Assembly (NCBI RefSeq): GCF_021462825.1
Contig: NZ_JAKEEB010000013.1
Coordinates: 1 to 64,000, forward strand
Reading direction: 5' to 3'
DNA: 64,000 nucleotides
Origin: Streptomyces glomeratus
GTDB taxonomy: Bacteria; Actinomycetota; Actinomycetes; Streptomycetales; Streptomycetaceae
The notes below the pieces were generated by a model. That model saw nothing but the letters and a program-made list of their open reading frames with translations, did no database searches and was not told where the DNA came from. The translations under genes and the position numbers were made by a program. Numbering within the stretch: the stretch's first letter is position 1; each line of letters starts with the position of its first letter. Below, in pieces: positions 26,609-33,271 of the stretch.

Positions 26609-26974
26609 GTGTTTCCTCCAGAACCCTGTACGCGCCGGCCAGGTCGCCGGCGTGTACGTGAAGTACGGCTTGTACCAAGGCAGTTGGCCGACCGCCTCGG
26701 ACGGTGCACGACGTCGCGACTCCAGAGTTGCCCACCGCATCACCGGCGAATCGCCCCGGAAGCCGCGATTCGCCCGCAAGCGTGAGGAGCAGTCGATAAA
26801 CCCCTTTCGCGACACCTCCTCGCGCGCGCCCCGGACGTCGGCCGTCCGAGGCCGCAGGATCCGGTACGCGCCATGGAGAGAGGAGCCGCAGAAGCCGCGG
26901 AAGCCAGCCGGGCGAAGCCCGCCCGGAGCCCGTCCCCTCTTCCCTTTTTCGAACGTGTGTACGAAAATGGACCC
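26609..26974 (+). promoter_or_regulatory. 366-bp divergent promoter region with a LexA-like box
   Basis: No gene is supported between the two divergent genes. At 26949-26964, 10 bases before the prim-pol ATG, lies TCGAACGTGTGTACGA, which differs in one position from the actinobacterial SOS box TCGAAC-N4-GTTCGA. The short distance implies LexA would cover the ribosome site or the start of a short leader. Confidence 0.6.
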
Positions 26975-27847
26975 ATGGCCACCACCGACCGGCAGGCCAC
27001 CACCCTGGCCCTGGCACACGCCCTGTCCGCCGCGGAGCGCGGGCTCGCGGTGATCCCGCTGTCCCGGACGAAACTGCCGGCCCTGCGCTCCCCCCACCGC
27101 GACGACCTCGATCCGACGGCCCCCGTGTGCCATGGCGAGTGCGGCCGATTCGGCCACGGGGTGTACGACGCCACGACCGACCCCCGCCGCATCCGCGCAC
27201 TGTTCGCCGCCGCGCCCTGGGCCACCGGCTACGGCATCGCCTGCGGCCTGCATCCCCACCACCTGATCGGTATCGACCTCGACACCAAGTCCGGCACCGA
27301 CTCCTCGGCCGCCCTGCGCGAACTGGCGTTGCGCCATCTGTTCACCATCCCGGAGACGGTTGTCGTACTGACCCCGAGCGGCGGCCGCCATCTGTGGCTG
27401 AGCGGGCCGCCGGACGTCGTCGTCCCCAACTCGGCGAGCCGTCTGGCCCCGGGCATCGACGTCCGGGGAGCCGGCGGCTACCTGGTCGGCCCCGGCTCAC
27501 GCACCGAGCACGGGGCGTACGGCATCGCGCCGGACACCGCACACCTGGCGCCCGCGCCGTGCCCGCCCGCTCTGCTGCACCTGCTCACGCCCCCGCCCCG
27601 GACCCCCCACACGGCGCCCTCGTCGACCGGGCGGCACGGCCAGGGCCTGGTCCAGTTCGTCCTCGCGGCGCACGAGGGCCAGCGCAACACCCGCCTCTTC
27701 TGGGCCGCCTGCCGGGCCTACGAGAACGGCATCGGACCCGACCTCGCCCCCGCCCTGGTCGACGCGGCGATCCGCACGGGCCTCACCCGGCGCGAGGCTT
27801 GCTCGACGGTCGCCTCGGCGGCACGGATGACGGGGCGGCCGGCCTGA
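26975..27847 (+). CDS. Bifunctional DNA primase/polymerase-domain (Prim-Pol) protein
   Basis: A 290-residue protein. It opens like other actinobacterial prim-pol proteins (LALAHALSAAERGLAVIPLSRTKLPALRSPHRDDL), with a CHGEC...FGHG cysteine/His patch at ~48-60 and YGIACGLHPHHLIGIDLDT near 100 carrying the catalytic acidic pair. TPSGGRHLWLSGP and ANSASRLAPGIDVRGAGGYLVGPGS-like sequence follows, and a C-terminal helical region. Plasmid and phage members prime replication; chromosomal ones are unassigned and might act in damage tolerance. The LexA-like box just upstream supports the latter. Start chosen at 26975 rather than at the upstream Met because that extension is Ala/Arg-rich and would include the box. 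Confidence 0.83.
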   Translation: MATTDRQATTLALAHALSAAERGLAVIPLSRTKLPALRSPHRDDLDPTAPVCHGECGRFGHGVYDATTDPRRIRALFAAAPWATGYGIACGLHPHHLIGIDLDTKSGTDSSAALRELALRHLFTIPETVVVLTPSGGRHLWLSGPPDVVVPNSASRLAPGIDVRGAGGYLVGPGSRTEHGAYGIAPDTAHLAPAPCPPALLHLLTPPPRTPHTAPSSTGRHGQGLVQFVLAAHEGQRNTRLFWAACRAYENGIGPDLAPALVDAAIRTGLTRREACSTVASAARMTGRPA

Positions 27848-27978
27848 CACGCCCCCGCACGGGGATCCGGCGGCACCCGGGGCCCAGGTGAGTTCCCTTT
27901 CAACCTTTAGGGTGCGTCAGCGCTCTGAAGAGGGGTGACAGGGCAGGGCCCCTCGACAGGGCCCGGAAAGGAGAGCAG

Positions 27979-28512
27979 ATGCCGGAGAACGGCCGGGGCT
28001 CCAGCGCGCCACGGGAATCCCAGGCGCCCGAGAGCTTCGAGGCCTTCGCACAGGCGAGCCAGAGACGGCTGTACCGGACCGCGTACCTGCTGTGCGGCGA
28101 CCCGGACATGGCCCGGGATCTGACGCAGACCACGCTGGCCAAGCTGTTTCAGCACTGGCGGCGGGCCAGTGCCGCCGACCATATGGAGGCCTACGCCAGA
28201 ACCGTGCTCACCCGCACCTATCTGGCCGAGCGACGGCGTCGGCTGCGGGACCTGATGGCGCACTCCCGCCCCGATCCCCGGCCCGCGCCCGACCACACCG
28301 ATCTGCGCGTGACGCTGCTGTCGGCACTGGCCGGGCTGCCGCCCAGAGCGCGGGCGATGGTCGTGCTGCGGTACTGGGAGGACCAGAGCGTCGAGTCCGT
28401 CGCCGAGCTTTTGAAGTGCAGCCCCTCCACGGTCAAGAGCCAGTGCTCACGGTCCCTTGCGAAGCTGCGCGTCCAACTCGGCGAGGCCCACACCTACACC
28501 ACGGGGAGCTGA
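27979..28512 (+). CDS. SigE-family ECF sigma factor
   Basis: A 177-residue sigma factor. Region 2: FEAFAQASQRRLYRTAYLLCGDPDMARDLTQTTLAKLFQHW; region 4: LPPRARAMVVLRYWEDQSVESVAELLKCSPSTVKSQCSRSLAKLR. A ribosome site (AAAGGAGAG) precedes the ATG. The downstream membrane protein begins 8 bases after the stop and is a candidate regulator of it. It is distinct from the sigma factor at 22649, with roughly the same architecture. Confidence 0.9.
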   Translation: MPENGRGSSAPRESQAPESFEAFAQASQRRLYRTAYLLCGDPDMARDLTQTTLAKLFQHWRRASAADHMEAYARTVLTRTYLAERRRRLRDLMAHSRPDPRPAPDHTDLRVTLLSALAGLPPRARAMVVLRYWEDQSVESVAELLKCSPSTVKSQCSRSLAKLRVQLGEAHTYTTGS

Positions 28513-28520
28513 GGAACCGC

Positions 28521-29396
28521 ATGGAAGACAACATGCCTCGAGACGACCACCGCAGCGCCCTGCTGGTCACGGATGCCATGGAACGAACCGTGGAGGAGCT
28601 GCCGCCGTTGCAGGACCTGGTGCCCGCGGCGGTCGCCCAGGGCCGACGCCGCAGGACGCGTGCCCGTCTCGCGCTCGCGGCCGGAATCGCCTGTGTGGCC
28701 GGGGCCGTGGTGTGCGGCTCCCTGGCGCTCGCCGTCGGGAACGACGCCCGTACGACGGTCCGTCCCGCCACGAGCGGCACACCCTCGGCGAGCGCGTCGC
28801 CCGACCGTGTCCAGGAGCCCGAGCCGTACCGGACACCGGTCCACATCGCCCCCACGAGCGACGGCGAACGGGCCACGGCCCACCTGCCCGCCGCCGAACG
28901 GAAACGGCGGGCGGAGTTCCAGCAACGGGCCGCCGTCCTTCTCGACAAGCTGCTGCCGGACGCCGTCGGCCTGATCCGGCCGGTCGACCTGGAGGTGTGG
29001 CGCTACCAGGCCGAGACGGCGGACGGCACCGTGTTCCCCGTCATCTTCTCCGTACGGCCCTCCGGCGGCGGCTCCGGTCTGAAGTCCTGCCCGGCGGATC
29101 CCGGCGCTCTCAAGGGCGGAAGTTGTGAGCAGGCGACTCTGCCGGGCGGTATCAAGGCCATCTCGCTCCGCGTGTTCGCCGACTCGGCCGAGACCATGGC
29201 CACCGAGGTCCATTTCCCGTACGGGCACAGTGACGTCACGCTCATGGTCAATCCCGCCCAGGGCGCCAGGGCCTCCGCTCCGGTCACCGGCAAGGAGCTG
29301 CTGGCGGCTGCCGCTGACCCACGCTTCCTCGAGCTGGTACGCCACGCCGACGCGCACCCGATGGAGAAGAGGCAGACCTCCGTCGAGGGCGGATGA
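28521..29396 (+). CDS. Single-pass membrane protein, probable partner of the upstream sigma factor
   Basis: A 291-residue protein. A cytoplasmic N-terminus (~1-50) with DLVPAAVAQGRRRRTRAR is followed by one membrane span (~51-75), then a Ser/Thr/Pro linker and an extracytoplasmic domain with two cysteines (KSCPADP, GSCEQ). The topology, N-terminal cytoplasmic helix and position match the membrane partners that accompany many SigE-type factors; a zinc anti-sigma motif is not visible, so the anti-sigma role is inference. ATG with GAGG site, 8 bases after the sigma gene. Confidence 0.75.
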   Translation: MEDNMPRDDHRSALLVTDAMERTVEELPPLQDLVPAAVAQGRRRRTRARLALAAGIACVAGAVVCGSLALAVGNDARTTVRPATSGTPSASASPDRVQEPEPYRTPVHIAPTSDGERATAHLPAAERKRRAEFQQRAAVLLDKLLPDAVGLIRPVDLEVWRYQAETADGTVFPVIFSVRPSGGGSGLKSCPADPGALKGGSCEQATLPGGIKAISLRVFADSAETMATEVHFPYGHSDVTLMVNPAQGARASAPVTGKELLAAAADPRFLELVRHADAHPMEKRQTSVEGG

Positions 29397-29402
29397 GGTG
29401 CC

Positions 29403-29582
29403 CTAGTCCTCGAGGGTCCGCCTTCTGCCCTTGTCCCTGCCGGAACGCCTGACCAGCTCACCGGCGAGGAGGGTTGCGGTCGCCACGGCGCGCACCCACC
29501 GAGGGCCGCCGCGCGCCGCCCACACCACGGCGCCGCACCCGGCCACCGTGAGCACCAGCACCACGCCGAGCAGCACCACCAT
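29403..29582 (-). CDS. Small membrane protein (hypothetical)
   Basis: Fifty-nine residues from the ATG at 29580-29582, with AAGGGGGA as a well-placed ribosome site; longer upstream frames lack one. One membrane span (~2-24) with a Cys, then a basic tail (SGRDKGRRRTLED). It converges with the preceding gene, with 6 bases between stops. No family recognised. Confidence 0.55.
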   Translation of the reverse strand: MVVLLGVVLVLTVAGCGAVVWAARGGPRWVRAVATATLLAGELVRRSGRDKGRRRTLED

Positions 29583-29878
29583 CGGATTCCCCCTTCCCGG
29601 GAACGCGGGAGGGGTGCCCCTCCCCCGAGGCGCACCCCTCCCGAGACGCACACCTCGAGCGATCTTGTCATCAATGGCGGCTCCGCCCGTGCGCAGCAGA
29701 AGCGCCGCGATAGGGCTACCGGCACTCGGGTCGACTGACTGACATGCGTGTACGCCGTGCGCGGTGCAGCGCTACCGCCGGCCGGCACCGAATTCGGTCC
29801 GTGCAGCGTCCCGCTCAGCGCGATGAAAGTCCCGCACGCATCGCCTCCGTACCACTCGGGAAAGAGTCCCCAACGTGA

Positions 29879-30367
29879 TTGACGCGGCAGTCCAAGTCGC
29901 TGCTGATGTCGGTCACGGCGCGCGCCGCCCAGGAGCTCACCGCCGCCCTCCACTCAGGTGGGGCCGCCTCCCTGGATGGTGATCATCCCGACACCCTCGC
30001 CATCTCCTACGCCCTAGCCACGTCCCTGGCCCATCTCGGGGAATACGCCGAGTCCCGCCGGATGCACGAGGACACCCTCGAACGCCGCCGCCGCACCCTG
30101 GGCGAGGACCACCCCGACACCCTCCACTCCTCCAACAACCTCGCCACCACGCTCTACAACCTTCGGCAGCTCCCAGCGGCGGTGTCGCTACTCAAGGACA
30201 CCCGCACCCGAGTCCGCCGCGTCCTGGGCGACGATCACCCTGTCACCCAGGACATCACCGAGAACCTTGTCGGGGCACTCATCGCCGCAGGCAAGCTGCA
30301 CGAGGCCCACAAGCTGTTCGCATCCCGCAGAACAGGGCAACGCCGACCGCGACCGAAGCGCCGCTGA
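29879..30367 (+). pseudogene. TPR-repeat remnant of an NB-ARC/TPR-type protein
   Basis: A 162-codon frame holds about three TPR_12-type units (DGDHPDTLAISYALATSLAHL, then [20 protein letters not shown] and RRVLGDDHPVTQDI) like those at the C-terminus of the TIR/NB-ARC protein at 33272. The N-terminal NTPase part is missing and no proper start or ribosome site is visible, so it is best read as the 3' end of a lost gene. It stops 23 bases before the first tRNA-Ser fragment. Confidence 0.65.
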
Positions 30368-30389
30368 GAGCGGCTATCCCTGCCGAAGA

Positions 30390-30420
30390 ACGGTGGCTCG
30401 CGCCACGACGGTCTTCAAGA
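30390..30420 (+). repeat. Partial tRNA-Ser(TGA) copy (old att site, 31 bp)
   Basis: Thirty-one bases matching 38012-38042 inside the intact tRNA-Ser(TGA) with one mismatch; it covers the variable arm and anticodon side but not the T-arm or acceptor. It marks the leftmost edge of the tRNA-associated region. Confidence 0.7.
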
Positions 30421-30934
30421 CGTTTCGCCGATCACGGCCGTTGACCGCCGCGCCGCAGGCCAGACGCGTGCAGGCACCCCCGCCGAGCCGTCGTCATCGT
30501 CGTCGTGCCCGCTTCATGCCGCAGAGGGAACAGAACGGGCACGATGGGACCGATGATCACCCGCGCTGCGGCGGCCCCGCCGACGGCGGGGGTGGACGGC
30601 GAGACCACCGGTCCATGTCCCCAAGCTTGTCAGCACCCGAGGCGGCAGCAGCGTAGTCAGGAACGGCCGGCCCCCGACAGCGGATTTCGTCAGGTATCAA
30701 ATCCCGTCCAACCGTTCGTCCGCAGCCACGGCGGCTTGTAGGCCGACAACAGCTGTACCCCCTGGACGGCGACACCCACGGGTGAACGCCCCCGCGCGCC
30801 GCCCAGCACCGCACCACCACAGTTGGAAAGCGTGGACGTTGTCCGCGTAACGCTGCGAGTGCGGTACTGGCAGCCGAGCCGAGTGGAGAGCACGGGGGAG
30901 CCACACCGCACCGCTGGTGTGGCACGATCGCCGC
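30421..30934 (+). other. Gene-poor stretch at the left island edge
   Basis: About 500 bases without a convincing reading frame on either strand; short frames here have shadow-like composition. It follows the first tRNA-Ser fragment and fits eroded mobile DNA. Confidence 0.4.
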
Positions 30935-31405
30935 GTGGACTGGGTGACCCTCGTTGGTACGGTGCTAGGAGCTGTTCTCGGTGTCGGGGCAACGCTGACC
31001 GGCGAGCACCTGCGCTGGCGACGAACCGTCAGAGACAGCAGACTGCAAGACCGCCGGGCCCTGTACGTGGACTGTCTGGTCACTCTGCGCCGGGCGCACG
31101 AGGCCATGCGGTTGGCCGCGGACGAGAACCACGCGGACCAGCAGACGCGGGCCGCCAGGGTCCGTCAGGCGTTCCAGGCGTCGGGCTGTGATGAGGCACG
31201 AGAACGGCTCGTCCTCACGGCAACCGACGATGTGGCAGCCGCCATAGACGCTTCGTACCACTCGCTACGTCGGGTTCGCGAGGCGCTCGCGGCCGGATGC
31301 ACACTGGAGTCTGAGGAGTATCACGCCGCCAGGCAGGTTCACGGAGATGCGACCCGCGCGGCCCGTGTGGTGCTCCGCCAGGACCTCGCCGGCCTGGAGC
31401 CCTGA
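30935..31405 (+). CDS. Membrane-anchored helical protein (hypothetical)
   Basis: A 156-residue protein from the GTG at 30935 (MDWVTLVGTVL); a GTG six codons upstream is an alternative. One N-terminal membrane span (~3-20, TLVGTVLGAVLGVGATLTG) is followed by a long alpha-helical cytoplasmic part rich in Arg, Ala and Glu (RWRRTVRDSRLQDRRALYVD...). Proteins of this layout are common in streptomycete accessory DNA and of unknown function. It runs directly into the GntR remnant. Confidence 0.6.
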   Translation: MDWVTLVGTVLGAVLGVGATLTGEHLRWRRTVRDSRLQDRRALYVDCLVTLRRAHEAMRLAADENHADQQTRAARVRQAFQASGCDEARERLVLTATDDVAAAIDASYHSLRRVREALAAGCTLESEEYHAARQVHGDATRAARVVLRQDLAGLEP

Positions 31406-32074
31406 CCGGCCGCTCCCGCGCCCAGATCGGCCAGGAGTGCGGCGTGGGCGAGAACGTGGTCCGCCGGGCGCAGGAGTTGCTGGTCTCCCAGGGCGTGTTG
31501 GAGGGCCGTGCCGGTTCGGGCACGTACGTCGCCGAGCCCCGGCAGCGGGTGCGGGTCCGTTCCTCGGCGCGCGAGCAGCCCGACGGATCTCCGTTCCGCT
31601 CCGCCATGAAGGCCGCGGGCAGGCAGGAGGATTGGGAAAGCCGGACCGATGCCAAGGTCCCGGCGCCGACGGAGATCGCGGCCCGGCTCGGCGTCGTCGA
31701 GGACGATCTGTGCGTCCGCACGACCTACGAGTTCCTGGCCGACGGCAGGCCGGTGCAGCTGTCGACGAGCTGGGAGCCGTACGACCTCACCGCCGGCACT
31801 CTCGTCGTCCTTCCCGAGAGAGGGCCGCATGCCGGGACAGGCGTCGTTAACCGCATGGCGGAGATCGGCGTCACGGTCAGCCACGCCGTGGAACATCCGG
31901 AGCCGAGGCAGGCGACAGCCGAGGAGGCGTCACTCCTGGGAATCCAGAAGGCCGCGCTGGTCACGCACATCCGGCGGACGTACTACAGCGACCAGGGGCG
32001 ACCCGTGGAGACGCGGACATCATGGTGCCGCCGCTCACTGCGAGATCGTCCTCGAGATTCCGATCAACCGGTAG
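31402..32074 (+). pseudogene. Decayed GntR-family regulator (HutC/KorA-like)
   Basis: From 31402 the frame encodes the second half of a winged helix (SRAQIGQECGVGENVVRRA, LLVSQGVLEGRAGSGTYVAEP) and a UTRA ligand domain (VRTTYEFLADGRPVQLSTSWEP, MAEIGVTVSHAVEHPEPRQAT, AALVTHIRRTYYSDQGRPVET). The first helices of the DNA-binding domain are missing, and the end (HCEIVLEIPINR, stop at 32074) is in another frame, so small deletions occurred near 32012-32035. Such regulators control transfer genes of actinomycete integrative elements, fitting the tRNA copies on both sides. Confidence 0.75.
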
Positions 32075-32248
32075 CCGACGGCGTCAGCCGTCCCGTGGAT
32101 CTCCTCAAGCCGCGTTCAGGCTGTGCCCCGCGCGTGCCCCTTGCCTGCCCGATCGAGCGGGAGAGCAGGGGGAGACACGGTGCCGAGCAGGCTCGGTACA
32201 ACGCAACGACCCCTGACCGAATCGCCTGGTCAAGGGCCATTCACCTGC

Positions 32249-32303
32249 GCGGTGGGTGTGGGATTTGAACCCACGGTGGCTCGCGCCACGACGGTTTTCA
32301 AGA
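32249..32303 (+). repeat. attL: 55-bp exact copy of the tRNA-Ser(TGA) 3' region
   Basis: Bases 32249-32303 are identical to 37988-38042, covering acceptor, T-arm, variable arm and anticodon loop of tRNA-Ser(TGA). The sequence diverges sharply at both ends, as expected for a recombination core. The tRNA 5' half is absent, so this copy is not a gene. Confidence 0.88.
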
Positions 32304-32440
32304 GCGTCAAAGGGGCAGTGCATACGCCCTAGTCAGGGCCTGTTCTAAGAATCCTCCGGCGCTTCCTGGCCCACACATGGCCCATAGGCGGCCCTATTGA
32401 CTTCTCTAGCTCGACTTCTTCAGGAGCAAGTAGCTAATCC
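32304..32440 (+). other. Region right of attL with a second short direct repeat
   Basis: No gene. Bases 32367-32386 match 37855-37874 with one mismatch, in the same orientation; each lies 60-115 bases from a tRNA copy. These could be integrase arm sites or remnants of the same element end. Confidence 0.45.
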
Positions 32441-32484
32441 AGCCTGTCCCACTGGACGCGGAACCGCGCACAGTGGGACAGGCT
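32441..32484 (-). terminator. Hairpin terminator of the 32495 gene
   Basis: A 14-bp perfect stem (32441-32454 with 32471-32484) lies 10 bases downstream of the secreted-protein stop on the minus strand. Confidence 0.7.
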
Positions 32485-32494
32485 CGCTCGTACC

Positions 32495-32920
32495 TCAGGC
32501 CGTACCGTACTCCTGGGTGCCAGCGTCGTGACAGGCGGTGAGCATGCCTGCGCCGGTGTTGACGAAGCCGTCACCCACGCTGCCGCAAGCCTGGACAGTT
32601 ACGTCCGCACCCTCGGGGATGTTCCATGGGTGCTCCGTGTCCGTGGTGCCGCACCCGGAAATATTGCGAATCGTCCGGAAGTTCCACCCATATCCGGATT
32701 TGTACCATGACAGCTGAGCCCAGACAGTGTCACCGTCGCATTTGCTGTCGTGAATTTTGAATTCGTCGCCATCGGCCACGAAGTATGCATAGCCGTCACC
32801 GTTGAACGCATACGACTTGGGCGAGTTCGTGCCTGCGCTGGCGGATGTCGCGGTTCCGATCACCATGCATGCTGCCGCGGCGGCGACAGCCGCAAAGCGG
32901 CGCGAGGATATTTGCTTCAT
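32495..32920 (-). CDS. Small secreted cysteine-containing protein, horizontally acquired
   Basis: A 141-residue protein (ATG 32918-32920, AAAGGG site upstream). A signal peptide occupies 1-~29 (SASA-GTN). The mature part is rich in Gly, Tyr and Asp with four cysteines that could form two disulfides (SKCDGD, ISGCGTT, VQACGSV, LTACHDA). Its codon use is visibly more AT-rich than its neighbours, indicating transfer. No enzymatic motif recognised. Confidence 0.68.
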   Translation of the reverse strand: MKQISSRRFAAVAAAAACMVIGTATSASAGTNSPKSYAFNGDGYAYFVADGDEFKIHDSKCDGDTVWAQLSWYKSGYGWNFRTIRNISGCGTTDTEHPWNIPEGADVTVQACGSVGDGFVNTGAGMLTACHDAGTQEYGTA

Positions 32921-33271
32921 CTCGGCAACCCTTTCCGATCTGGAGGGAATCAAGTAAAGGCTGCGCAATAAGCACCGAAATCGGCGTATTGCGCAGCACG
33001 CGAGCTGTGCGCGTACGCTCTCACATGGAATCCACCATGATCAAGTGCGATGCCCGTGACAGTCAGGAGACGAAGGCGTTGTGAAGTTCGACTGAGGCGC
33101 GCCTCCGACGACGAGCCACTGCCGGCGGAACATCGGATACCGCTGAGAGTCATCTGTGGTCGGTGTGGTCCCGGATCGTGCCTGGTTTCTGGCTTGTGTG
33201 GGTGAACGCAGGCGGGTTGGGGGTGGGGGGTTCTAGGCTCGGAGGTTCAGTGCGGTGGCTGGTCTCGGGGG
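32921..33271 (+). promoter_or_regulatory. 351-bp divergent intergenic region of lower GC
   Basis: This separates the divergent secreted-protein and TIR/NB-ARC genes and should hold both promoters. Its GC content is lower than the surroundings. A 19-codon ATG frame at 33027 has no support. No operator was recognised. Confidence 0.4.

Noticed and set aside
32249-32303. The 55-bp tRNA-Ser-like sequence as a tRNA gene
   Set aside because: The 5' acceptor strand and D-arm are missing, so it cannot fold into a tRNA; it is an att-type repeat.
33027-33086. A 19-codon ATG frame in the divergent region before the STAND gene
   Set aside because: No ribosome site, no conservation evidence, and too short to support; it could be a leader peptide but nothing shows it.
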